Below are positions 56,599-64,000 of a stretch of 64,000 nucleotides of DNA, one piece after another. Both the position numbers and the translations under genes were made by a program. Below the pieces are notes generated by a model. It was not told the DNA's origin. It did not search any database and saw only the letters and a program-made list of their open reading frames with translations. Position 1 is the first letter of the stretch, and each line of letters starts with the position of its first letter. This DNA is from Pseudomonas sp. MPC6 (lineage in GTDB: Bacteria; Pseudomonadota; Gammaproteobacteria; Pseudomonadales; Pseudomonadaceae), in assembly GCF_006094435.1 (NCBI RefSeq), contig NZ_CP034783.1, positions 3,375,001 through 3,439,000 on the forward strand, written 5' to 3'.

Positions 56599-57537
56599 TC
56601 ACAGATCGAAGCGATCAACCGCCCGACGCCGCTCGTTGTCATCGCGCACATCGTAGTTGGCGGTGGTTTGAATGTTGCTGTGATGCGCCAGCTTCTGGGC
56701 GATCGACAAGTCATGCTCCTCGATCACCCGGGTAATGAACGAGCGCCGAAAGTCATGGGGCATGATCTTCACCCCGACTTGCGCGCCGCGCTGGCGGGCA
56801 ATGTAATAGATCGCGTGCTTGGTGATGCGTTCGCGGGTGATGTGACTGCCGCGGCGGATGCGATTGAACAGGAATGGATCGTCGGTTTCGCCTTCCTTGA
56901 GTTGCGAGCGGCGCAGCTCCAGCCAGGCATCCAGTTTGGCGAAGGCCCAGGCCGGTGCGTACTTGATTAACTGCTTGTTGCCCTTGGCGGTGACCCGCAG
57001 GCTGCGTTCGGCGAAGTCGACCTGATTGAGGTCCAGGTTCACCGATTCCGACTTGCGCATCCCCGAGCCGTACAGAATCCCGATGATCGCCGCGTCCCGC
57101 AGGCCTTGTGGCCGAGGATCGGCGGCGCAGACCGCCATCATCTCCTGGATCAGCGAGCGCCGCAGATTGCGTCCCTGGGACAGCCGGGTGCCGGAGATGC
57201 CCTTGACCGAGCGCATTTTCAGCAGGTGTTCCTGACTGATCAGGCTCATGCGCCACGCCTCGTTCATCACCCCGCGCACGGCGTTGACGTACAGCGACGA
57301 GGTGTTGGGCGCGTAGCCATCCGCGCGCAAGGTGGCCACCAGCGCGATGACATCTTCGGGCTGCAACTCATGCCAGGGGATCTCCTCGACATTCATGTCT
57401 TCGAAACCCAGGCGGTCGGCCGCGTCCTGCAAGACGTAGCGCATGGTCAACTGGCTGGACGGGGCCAGTCGCGCCAAGTACAGGGTCAGCGGATTGATTT
57501 TTGGCGTAGGGGCAACAACAGCGGGTAAGTCAGTCAA
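56599..57537 (-). CDS. Tyrosine recombinase, intact
   Basis: 312 residues if it starts at TTG 57537, with AAGG about nine bases upstream; upstream frame is not conserved. The catalytic residues are in ILYGSGMRKSESVNL (Arg), KIMPHDFRRSFIT (His-x-x-Arg), KLAHHSNIQTTANYD (His and Tyr). The N-terminal SAM-like domain spans about 1-115. It stands alone, convergent with the iron operon and divergent from ugd, with no other mobile genes, so its target is unknown; it could be a conserved chromosomal recombinase. Confidence 0.85.
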   Translation of the reverse strand: MTDLPAVVAPTPKINPLTLYLARLAPSSQLTMRYVLQDAADRLGFEDMNVEEIPWHELQPEDVIALVATLRADGYAPNTSSLYVNAVRGVMNEAWRMSLISQEHLLKMRSVKGISGTRLSQGRNLRRSLIQEMMAVCAADPRPQGLRDAAIIGILYGSGMRKSESVNLDLNQVDFAERSLRVTAKGNKQLIKYAPAWAFAKLDAWLELRRSQLKEGETDDPFLFNRIRRGSHITRERITKHAIYYIARQRGAQVGVKIMPHDFRRSFITRVIEEHDLSIAQKLAHHSNIQTTANYDVRDDNERRRAVDRFDL

Positions 57538-57605
57538 ACGAAACGGCCTTGAATGAAAAGTCCAAAGGAAAAGCACAACGATAGATGAAAAACTGGCGGT
57601 TACGC

Positions 57606-57645
57606 TGCCGGGCGTGGCCGGGAATGTGAATTGTCGCGCCCGGCA
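57606..57645. repeat. Inverted repeat between the divergent integrase and ugd genes
   Basis: TGCCGGGCG (57606-57614) and CGCCCGGCA (57637-57645), 22 bases apart; a candidate operator, attenuator or recombination site. CGATAGATGAA occurs on both sides (57579 and 57660) as a direct repeat. Confidence 0.5.
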
Positions 57646-57726
57646 GGTCAAGGTTAACGCGATAGATGAACTGAAACATGGCGCTGCTACTCCTGAATGG
57701 GTGTCGATCAGGACAGGAGAGCCTCC

Positions 57727-59109
57727 ATGAAAATCAGTGTGTTCGGTAGCGGTTACGTGGGCCTGGTGCAAGCCGCCGTCCTGGCTGAAGTCGGCCACGA
57801 CGTGGTGTGCATGGACATTGACCCGCAGAAAGTCGAGTTGTTGCAGCAAGGCCATGTGAGCATTTTCGAACCGGGACTGGCCGGCCTGGTGCGGGAAAAC
57901 CTGGACGCCGGGCGGCTGCAGTTCACCACTGACGAGAAACGCGCGGTGCAACATGGCCAGGTGCTGTTCATTGCCGTCGGCACACCGTCCCGGGCCGATG
58001 GCTCGGCGGATTTGCGCCAGGTGATGGCAGTCGGTGAAGCCGTGGCGCGTCATCGCGAACTACCGGTGATCCTGGTGGAAAAGTCCACGGTCCCGGTGGG
58101 CACCGGCGATGCCTTGCGCGCGCATATCGACAAGTACCTGCTCAAGGTCGGCCGGCTGCTGCAGTTCGATATCGTCTCCAACCCGGAGTTTTTGAAGGAA
58201 GGCTCTGCGGTCGCCGATTGCCGGCGCCCGGACCGGATCATCATCGGCTGCGAACGCGATGACATACGCGAGGTGATGCGTGACCTCTATGGGCCGTTCA
58301 ACCGCAATCACGACCGCATCATGTTCATGGACCTGCGCAGCGCGGAACTGACCAAGTACGCCGCCAACTGCATGCTGGCGACCAAGATCAGCTTCATCAA
58401 CCAGATCGCCGAACTGGCCGAACACCTGGGCGCCGACATCGAATCGGTACGGCTGGGCATCGGTGCCGACTCGCGCATCGGTTACCACTTCATCTACCCC
58501 GGCTGCGGTTACGGCGGCTCGTGTTTCCCCAAGGACATGCGTGCCTTGATCCACAGCGCCGCACAAGCGCATTGCTCCAGCGACCTGCTGCAAGCGGTGG
58601 AGGCCATCAACCAGCGGCAGAAACACAAGCTGTTCGAGCGGATCAACGCGTTCTACCAGGGTAACTTGCGCGGCAGGACCTTTGCCCTGTGGGGCCTGGC
58701 GTTCAAGCCCAACACCGATGACATGCGCGATGCGCCGAGCCGGGTGCTGCTGGAAGCGCTGTGGGCCGCCGGGGCCAATGTGCGGGCGTTCGACCCGGAA
58801 GCCATGCCGGAAACACGGCGGTTGTATCCCGATCAATCGAAGTTGATGCTGATGGGTACCCCGGAAGCGGTTTTGGTCGGTGCCGACGCGTTGATCATCT
58901 GCACGGAATGGCAGCAGTTCAAGGCGCCGGATTTCAACCTGATCCAGCAGCGGCTCAACCGGCCTGTGATCTTCGATGGCCGCAACCTGTATGACGCCGA
59001 ACGCCTGGCGCGGGCCGGTTTCATGTACTTCCCGATGGGGCGCGGTGAATCGCGCAAATTGCCGATTCCGCTGCAACAATGGCCCGTGGCGCACGTCGTC
59101 GCCCAATAA
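57727..59109 (+). CDS. ugd: UDP-glucose 6-dehydrogenase
   Basis: 460 residues from ATG 57727, with AGGAGAG upstream. NAD site GSGYVGLVQAAVLAE (8-22), substrate region NPEFLKEGSAVADCRRPDRI near 155, KYAANCMLATKISFINQIAE and the catalytic Cys in YGGSCFPKDMRALI near 260. It makes UDP-glucuronate for surface polysaccharides from UDP-glucose. No neighbouring polysaccharide operon is visible. A REPIN array follows. Confidence 0.92.
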   Translation: MKISVFGSGYVGLVQAAVLAEVGHDVVCMDIDPQKVELLQQGHVSIFEPGLAGLVRENLDAGRLQFTTDEKRAVQHGQVLFIAVGTPSRADGSADLRQVMAVGEAVARHRELPVILVEKSTVPVGTGDALRAHIDKYLLKVGRLLQFDIVSNPEFLKEGSAVADCRRPDRIIIGCERDDIREVMRDLYGPFNRNHDRIMFMDLRSAELTKYAANCMLATKISFINQIAELAEHLGADIESVRLGIGADSRIGYHFIYPGCGYGGSCFPKDMRALIHSAAQAHCSSDLLQAVEAINQRQKHKLFERINAFYQGNLRGRTFALWGLAFKPNTDDMRDAPSRVLLEALWAAGANVRAFDPEAMPETRRLYPDQSKLMLMGTPEAVLVGADALIICTEWQQFKAPDFNLIQQRLNRPVIFDGRNLYDAERLARAGFMYFPMGRGESRKLPIPLQQWPVAHVVAQ

Positions 59110-59122
59110 CCAAACACGCCCC

Positions 59123-59596
59123 CCTTGTAGGCGCTGGCTTGCCAGCGAAGGCGGCCTCAAGCCCTGCATCGCCCATGCAGACGCCTTCGCCAGCAAGCCG
59201 GCTCCTACAGGGATTCGGCGTAGACCACCATTCATTTGTACACCGGTGATCCTTGTAGGAGCTGGCTTGCCAGCGAAGGCGGCCTCAAGCCTTGCAGCGC
59301 CCATGCAGACGCCTTCGCCGGCAAGCCGGCTCCTACAGGGTTTAGCGTTGACCATATCTATCGGTACACCGGTAATCCCTTGTAGGCGCTGGCTTGCCAG
59401 CGAAGGCGGCCTCAAGCCCTGCATCGCCCATGCAGACGCCTTCGCCGGCAAGCCGGCTCCTACAGGGTTTAGCGTTGACCATATCTATCGGTACACCGAT
59501 GATCCCTTGTAGGAGCTGGCTTGCCAGCGAAGGCGGCCTCAAGCCATGCATCGCCCATGCAGACGCCTTCGCCAGCAAGCCGGCTCCTACACAGGG
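59123..59596. repeat. Tandem array of four REPINs
   Basis: Units of about 90 bp at 59123-59212, 59251-59340, 59378-59467 and 59505-59596. Each is CCTTGTAGG(C/A)GCTGGCTTGCCAGCG followed by a near-complement ending GGCTCCTACAGGG. They are separated by 37-38 base spacers (several reading GTTGACCATATCTATCGGTA), giving a period of about 127 bases. This is an amplified array, not isolated REPINs. Confidence 0.9.
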
Positions 59597-59689
59597 TTCG
59601 GCGTTTTTCACAAACCATCAGCAATCAAGCTGGCACTTTCAAATCGACGCCCAACGCCTGGGCAAACGCTTTCACCAGCGGACTGCGCA

Positions 59690-59862
59690 CGGTGGTTCGC
59701 CACCTGCCGCGATGTCGCCCGCTGGTGGCTCAAGGAGCATCACCATGGCTGATTCCACCGTCTGGCCCAAGGGCTACCGCTGCGCCGTGGTGCTGACCGT
59801 CGATTACAACGATGTCCACGGCATCCTGACGCAAGCCCCTGAAGTCGCCGGACGCGACAATC
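59690..59862 (+). pseudogene. Polysaccharide deacetylase tail and head (two fragments)
   Basis: The frame WFATCRDVARWWLKEHHHG with stop at 59752 is the end of a polysaccharide deacetylase. It overlaps the start (59745) of MADSTVWPKGYRCAVVLTVD, YNDVHGILTQAPEVAGRDN, the beginning of a second deacetylase, which is cut at about 59862. Neither is complete, so an older pair of genes has been deleted here. Confidence 0.7.
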
Positions 59863-60078
59863 TTCGTCGATACCCTGGCGCCAGAGGAACTGCGCGGCAG
59901 TTACTACGGCGCACAGAACCTCGCTGCCCTCGGCGGGGCCTTGAGTCCGGTAATCTGCGGTTACCTGCTGCTGCACTCCCCTGCGCCTACCATGTTCTAT
60001 GCCTTGAGCGCGCTGACGGCCATGGGCGGGTTCCTGTGTTTCATGAGTGGGCGTCGGGTCGCCATACTTCAGAAATAA
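59858..60078 (+). pseudogene. MFS transporter, C-terminal fragment
   Basis: The frame FVDTLAPEELRGSYYGAQNL, LAALGGALSPVICGYLLLHS and FYALSALTAMGGFLCFMSGR runs to a TAA at 60078. It is the last two or three helices of a major-facilitator transporter. It joins the deacetylase head directly, in another frame. It is non-functional. Confidence 0.75.
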
Positions 60079-60167
60079 TGAATTGAAGCTTCATTAATAT
60101 GAATTTGTCAGCATCAGGATTGAACGGCACACTGTGCCGGTTCCTCCCCCAATAGTTGGAACACCTT

Positions 60168-60203
60168 CAAGGGCTTTCTGGGTATCCCAGCTAAGCCTTT
60201 TTT
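60168..60203 (+). terminator. Terminator before the HPP gene
   Basis: GGCTTTCTGGG, loop TAT, CCCAGCTAAGCC followed by T8. Confidence 0.65.
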
Positions 60204-60236
60204 TTGCCTCGATTTTTTCTACGGATCCTGTGCCTC

Positions 60237-60944
60237 ATGCTTGCTCGCTGGTTACCCGCTGCCATCAATACCCGTCCTTCCGAATGGAGCCGCGCCGCCA
60301 TCGGCATGTCCCTGGGCACGATGTTCAGCGTCTGGGTCTGCAGCCAGGTATTCGGCATGCCAGTAGCGCAGCATCTGATCGGCCCGCTGGGTGCCTCGGC
60401 CGTGTTGCTGTTCGCCGTGTCCTCTGGCGCGCTGGCCCAGCCCTGGTCGATTCTGGGCGGGTATTTGAGCGCCGGGGTGGTTTCGTTGCTGGTCGCGCAT
60501 GTGCTCGGACGGACCCTTGGCAGCGCATGCCTGGCAGCGGGCATGGCGCTGATTCTGATGTGCTGGCTGCGTTGCCTGCATCCGCCTGCCGGAGCGCTGG
60601 CGTTGCTGATGGTGCTGGCGGACCCGGCGACCATCGCCCTGGACTGGAAAGCCCTCGGCCCGGTGATGCTCAGCGGCTCGACCATGCTGCTCTGCGCCCT
60701 GGCCTATAACAACCTGACACGCATCCGTTACCCCAAGCGTGCCAGCGAACCGGTTGCCGTGGTGCCGGCCGATCACTCGCCGATTGACAACCAGGCCATC
60801 ACTGCCCAAGACCTGAAACTGGCCCTGGCGGAGATGGAAGCGTTCTTCGACGTGACCCCCGAAGATCTGGAACAACTGATCCATATCAGTGAGTTGCACG
60901 CCAAACGTCGCAGTATTGGTGAAGTGTTTTCCAAGAAAGGTTGA
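60237..60944 (+). CDS. HPP-family membrane protein
   Basis: 235 residues from ATG 60237. Four or five helices and the LHPPAGALALLMV motif that names the HPP family near residue 120; LIGPLGASAVLLFAVSSGAL also fits. Some HPP proteins (NitT) transport nitrite; in bacteria the role is largely open. The C-terminal 65 residues (AEMEAFFDVTPEDLEQLIHI) are cytoplasmic and charged. Confidence 0.85.
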   Translation: MLARWLPAAINTRPSEWSRAAIGMSLGTMFSVWVCSQVFGMPVAQHLIGPLGASAVLLFAVSSGALAQPWSILGGYLSAGVVSLLVAHVLGRTLGSACLAAGMALILMCWLRCLHPPAGALALLMVLADPATIALDWKALGPVMLSGSTMLLCALAYNNLTRIRYPKRASEPVAVVPADHSPIDNQAITAQDLKLALAEMEAFFDVTPEDLEQLIHISELHAKRRSIGEVFSKKG

Positions 60945-60950
60945 AGTTCA

Positions 60951-60994
60951 AAAGATCGCAGCCTCTGCAGGAGCTGCCGCAGGCTGCGATCTTT
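60951..60994 (+). terminator. Long hairpin terminator/REP-type repeat
   Basis: AAAGATCGCAGCCT and AGGCTGCGATCTTT form a perfect 14-bp stem with a 16-base loop, just after the HPP stop. Confidence 0.8.
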
Positions 60995-61131
60995 GGATCT
61001 GGCGTTAAGGCAAAAACGCAAACTGACCCTGCACATATCCCGGTTGTAAATCACAAATTTGCACTGGTACGATCCAGCATCGCTCGCGTGCGAGCTTGTC
61101 TGTAAAGAACAATAAAAGCAGGGAGTTACTG

Positions 61132-62238
61132 ATGACTGCTCAGGTTTATTCTCCGGGGACTACGTCCATGGATGCCACGCAAAACGAAGTGCTGGCCGAA
61201 GTTCGCAACCATATCGGTCACCTGACTCTCAATCGCCCCGCCGGCCTCAATGCCCTGACCCTGGACATGGTGCGCACGCTGCAGCGTCAGCTCGACGTCT
61301 GGGCGCAGGACTCGCAGGTGCATGCGGTGGTATTGCGCGGTGCGGGCGAGAAGGCTTTCTGTGCCGGCGGCGATATTCGCTCGCTGTACGACAGCTTCAA
61401 GAACGGCGACACCCTGCACGAGGACTTCTTCGTCGAGGAGTACGCCCTCGACCTCGCGATTCACCACTACCGCAAACCGGTCCTGGCGTTGATGGACGGT
61501 TTCGTCCTGGGCGGCGGCATGGGCCTGGTGCAAGGCGCCGACTTGCGGGTGGTCACCGAGAAAAGCCGTCTGGCGATGCCCGAAGTCGCGATCGGTTATT
61601 TCCCGGACGTCGGCGGCAGCCACTTCCTGTCGCGGATTCCTGGCGAACTGGGCATTTACCTCGGCGTCAGCGGCGTGCAGATCCGTGCGGCGGACGCGCT
61701 CTATTGCGGCTTGGCCGACTGGTATCTGGACAGCAGCAAGCTAGGCACCCTGGACGAGCAGCTCGATCGGCTGCAATGGCAAGACTCGCCGCTCAAGGAC
61801 CTGCAAGGCTTGCTGGCGACGGTTGCGGTGCAACAACTGCCTGACGCGCCGTTGAGCGTATTGCGCCCGGCCATCGATCACTTCTTCGCCCTGCCCGATG
61901 TGCCGAGTATTGTTGAGCAACTGCGTGAAGTAACGGTCGCCGACAGCCATGAGTGGGCCGTGGCCACCGCCGACCTGCTGCAAAGCCGTTCGCCGCTGGC
62001 CATGGCTGTGACCCTGGAAATGTTGCGCCGCGGTCGGCACCTGAGCCTGGAAGACTGCTTCGCCCTTGAGCTGCACCTGGACCGGCAGTGGTTCGCGCGC
62101 GGCGACCTGATCGAAGGCGTGCGCGCCTTGCTGATCGACAAAGACAAGAGCCCGCGCTGGAACCCGCCGACCTTGCAGGCGCTGGACGCCGGGCACGTCG
62201 CGAGTTTTTTCAGCGGGTTCGACCCAAGCCGGAGCTGA
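61132..62238 (+). CDS. 3-hydroxyisobutyryl-CoA hydrolase-like enoyl-CoA hydratase/isomerase
   Basis: 368 residues from ATG 61132 (GGGAG upstream). Crotonase fold with the extended C-terminus of the hydrolase subgroup: LNRPAGLNALTLDMVRTLQR, GAGEKAFCAGGDIRSLYDS, ALMDGFVLGGGMGLVQGADL and MPEVAIGYFPDVGGSHFLSR. In valine degradation it cleaves 3-hydroxyisobutyryl-CoA. It lies just before an acyl-CoA dehydrogenase, spaced three bases apart. Confidence 0.85.
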   Translation: MTAQVYSPGTTSMDATQNEVLAEVRNHIGHLTLNRPAGLNALTLDMVRTLQRQLDVWAQDSQVHAVVLRGAGEKAFCAGGDIRSLYDSFKNGDTLHEDFFVEEYALDLAIHHYRKPVLALMDGFVLGGGMGLVQGADLRVVTEKSRLAMPEVAIGYFPDVGGSHFLSRIPGELGIYLGVSGVQIRAADALYCGLADWYLDSSKLGTLDEQLDRLQWQDSPLKDLQGLLATVAVQQLPDAPLSVLRPAIDHFFALPDVPSIVEQLREVTVADSHEWAVATADLLQSRSPLAMAVTLEMLRRGRHLSLEDCFALELHLDRQWFARGDLIEGVRALLIDKDKSPRWNPPTLQALDAGHVASFFSGFDPSRS

Positions 62239-62241
62239 GCC

Positions 62242-63393
62242 ATGCACGATATCGAATTGAGCGAAGAACAAGTCATGATCCGCGACATGGCCCGGGACTT
62301 TGCCCGCGGCGAAATCGCGCCCCACGCCAAGGCCTGGGAAAAGGCCGGCTGGATCGACGATGGCCTGGTCGCGAAAATGGGCGAACTGGGCCTGCTGGGC
62401 ATGGTGGTGCCCGAAGAATGGGGCGGCACCTATGTCGACTACGTCGCCTACGCCCTGGCCGTGGAAGAAATCTCTGCCGGCGACGGCGCCACCGGCGCGC
62501 TGATGAGCATCCACAACTCGGTGGGCTGCGGACCGGTGCTGAACTACGGCAGCGAAGAACAGAAACAGACCTGGCTGCCGGACCTGGCGAGCGGCCAGGC
62601 CATCGGCTGCTTCTGCCTGACCGAACCCCAGGCCGGTTCCGAAGCCCACAACCTGCGCACCCGCGCCGAATTGCTCGATGGCCAGTGGGTCATCAACGGC
62701 GCCAAGCAATTCGTCAGCAACGGCAAACGGGCGAAACTGGCGATTGTCTTTGCGGTGACCGATCCGGATCTGGGCAAACGCGGCATTTCGGCGTTCCTGG
62801 TGCCCACGGACACGGCAGGTTTCATCGTCGACCGCACCGAACACAAGATGGGCATCCGTGCTTCCGATACCTGCGCGGTGACCCTGAACAACTGCACGAT
62901 CCCCGAAGCCAACCTGCTCGGCGAACGCGGCAAAGGCCTGGCCATCGCCCTGTCGAACCTCGAAGGGGGCCGCATCGGGATTGCCGCGCAGGCGTTGGGG
63001 ATTGCGCGTGCGGCGTTTGAAGCGGCGCTGGCCTATTCGCGGGATCGGGTGCAGTTCGACAAACCGATCATCGAGCACCAGAGCATTGCCAATATGCTGG
63101 CCGATATGCACACGCGCCTGAACGCGGCGCGGTTGCTGATCCTGCATGCCGCGCGCCTGCGCAGTGCCGGCAAGCCTTGCCTGTCGGAGGCCTCACAGGC
63201 GAAGCTGTTTGCCTCGGAAATGGCCGAGAAGGTCTGTTCGTCGGCGATGCAGATTCACGGCGGGTATGGGTATCTGGAGGATTACCCGGTGGAGCGTTAT
63301 TACCGGGATGCGCGGATCACGCAGATTTATGAAGGGTCGAGCGAGATACAGCGGATGGTGATTGCCCGCGAACTGAAAAATTATCTGGTGTGA
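62242..63393 (+). CDS. Acyl-CoA dehydrogenase (isobutyryl-CoA type)
   Basis: 383 residues. N-terminal helical domain [20 protein letters not shown], substrate-binding [20 protein letters not shown] near residue 125 and [15 protein letters not shown]-terminal helical domain with catalytic Glu in [19 protein letters not shown] near residue 365. It would oxidise isobutyryl-CoA or a similar short acyl-CoA. Together with the hydrolase and the enoyl-CoA hydratase at the right edge it forms a valine-type catabolic run. Confidence 0.88.
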   Translation: MHDIELSEEQVMIRDMARDFARGEIAPHAKAWEKAGWIDDGLVAKMGELGLLGMVVPEEWGGTYVDYVAYALAVEEISAGDGATGALMSIHNSVGCGPVLNYGSEEQKQTWLPDLASGQAIGCFCLTEPQAGSEAHNLRTRAELLDGQWVINGAKQFVSNGKRAKLAIVFAVTDPDLGKRGISAFLVPTDTAGFIVDRTEHKMGIRASDTCAVTLNNCTIPEANLLGERGKGLAIALSNLEGGRIGIAAQALGIARAAFEAALAYSRDRVQFDKPIIEHQSIANMLADMHTRLNAARLLILHAARLRSAGKPCLSEASQAKLFASEMAEKVCSSAMQIHGGYGYLEDYPVERYYRDARITQIYEGSSEIQRMVIARELKNYLV

Positions 63394-63401
63394 TGCCCTA
63401 A

Positions 63402-63471
63402 AGCTTCGCTGGCAAGCCAGCTCCTACAGGGGAATGCGTACCCCTGTAGGAGCTGGCTTGCCAGCGAAAGC
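63402..63471. repeat. REPIN between convergent genes
   Basis: CTTCGCTGGCAAGCCAGCTC and its complement, short spacer of about 15 bases; may serve as a terminator for both sides. Confidence 0.85.
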
Positions 63472-63489
63472 GTCCGCAAGAACGCTACA

Positions 63490-64000
63490 TCACTTCCCTT
63501 TGAATTCAGCCTCACGCTTGGCAATAAACGCCGCCATCCCTTCCTTCTGATCCTGCGTCGCAAACGCCGCATGGAACACCCGACGCTCAAAGCGCACGCC
63601 TTCCGACAGGCTCACTTCAAAGGCGCGGTTGACGCTCTCCTTGACCATCATCGCAATCGGCAGCGACTTCGCGGCAATCTTGGCCGCGACTTTCAGTGCT
63701 TCTTCCAGCAGTTCATCCGCCGGTACGATCCGCGCGACGATCCCGCAACGCTCGGCTTCCACCGCGTCGATCAGGCGGCCGCTGAGGCACATTTCCATGG
63801 CCTTGGCCTTGCCCACGGCGCGGGTCAGGCGCTGGGTGCCGCCCATGCCCGGGAGCACGCCAAGGTTGATTTCCGGTTGACCGAACTTCGCGTTGTCACC
63901 CGCCAGGATGAAATCGCACATCAACGCCAGCTCACAACCACCGCCCAAGGCAAAACCGTTGACCGCGGCGATGATCGGCTTGCGGCGGTTGGCCACGCGG
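63490..64000 (-). CDS. Enoyl-CoA hydratase, C-terminal part (cut by window edge)
   Basis: The reverse frame runs open to the window end ([59 protein letters not shown]). The two catalytic glutamates of crotonases are expected in CELAL and GQPEIN. About 170 of 257 residues are visible. Convergent with the acyl-CoA dehydrogenase, probably the hydratase step of the same branched-chain acyl-CoA pathway. Confidence 0.88.
   Translation of the reverse strand, partial: RVANRRKPIIAAVNGFALGGGCELALMCDFILAGDNAKFGQPEINLGVLPGMGGTQRLTRAVGKAKAMEMCLSGRLIDAVEAERCGIVARIVPADELLEEALKVAAKIAAKSLPIAMMVKESVNRAFEVSLSEGVRFERRVFHAAFATQDQKEGMAAFIAKREAEFKGK

Noticed and set aside
58060..59451. Long reverse open frame opposite ugd
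   Set aside because: It is the complement of a high-GC gene with clear catalytic motifs on the other strand, runs into the REPIN array, and has no domain pattern.
59123..59596. Regular repeats with similar spacers suggesting a CRISPR array
   Set aside because: The units are REPINs of about 90 bp with inner complementarity; the spacers are nearly identical to each other, not unique, and no cas genes are present.

Overview
The window looks like a fluorescent-group Pseudomonas chromosome. The right part carries Pseudomonas-type REP/REPIN hairpins and a dense, GC-rich set of genes typical of that genus: split pqiA, pqiBC, polyamine catabolism, a ferric-iron ABC importer, ugd and valine catabolism. 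An MvaT-type H-NS protein lies further left.

Layout. (1) 1-14.1 kb: small accessory genes. These include an orphan EGKCG/EF-hand exported protein, a formaldehyde-detoxification gene beside a ClpP-like protease, a KGG stress protein, an exported endonuclease I with an extra zinc-finger-like tail, and a dTMP-kinase-like protein. A sigma54-type activator faces a flavin monooxygenase that has a clear -24/-12 promoter. (2) 14.5-23.2 kb: an intact mvaT, then a wrecked arsenic/heavy-metal island. It holds remnants of a dicarboxylate symporter, a second mvaT, arsJ, a CDF transporter, an ATP-grasp-like gene, an arsP/thioredoxin fusion, arsO and hupE. Two identical inverted IS3-family copies sit inside it, and their target-site duplications show that the 814-bp segment between them has flipped. 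(3) 23.3-26.3 kb: a BigR-type sulfide-response cluster (bigR, two YeeE/YedE halves, a TauE-like exporter, and a divergent Blh-like hydrolase). (4) 26.5-32 kb: periplasmic His- and Met-rich proteins that look copper-related, then an exported hydroxyisourate hydrolase and a HbpS/GlcG protein divergent from a CopR/HprR-like two-component system, with a matching palindrome between them.

(5) 32-41.5 kb: sparsely coding accessory DNA. It has an FNR paralogue, a CHASE-GGDEF diguanylate cyclase, an AraC regulator and several small genes. A set of small genes at 36.9-39.6 kb is paralogous to one at 1-5.6 kb. A badly decayed tyrosine recombinase at 40.4-41.55 kb marks a likely island edge. (6) 41.6-64 kb: core-like DNA. 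It holds a DUF985 cupin, a hipBA-type toxin-antitoxin pair, an AraC-regulated polyamine operon (glutamylpolyamine synthetase, binding protein, oxidase), pqiA-A-B-C, a three-gene Fe3+ ABC importer, a complete tyrosine recombinase, ugd, and a four-unit REPIN array beside fragments of deacetylase and MFS genes. It ends with an HPP membrane protein and a short valine/isobutyryl-CoA catabolic run.

All functions are read from motifs and remembered family features; no database search was run.
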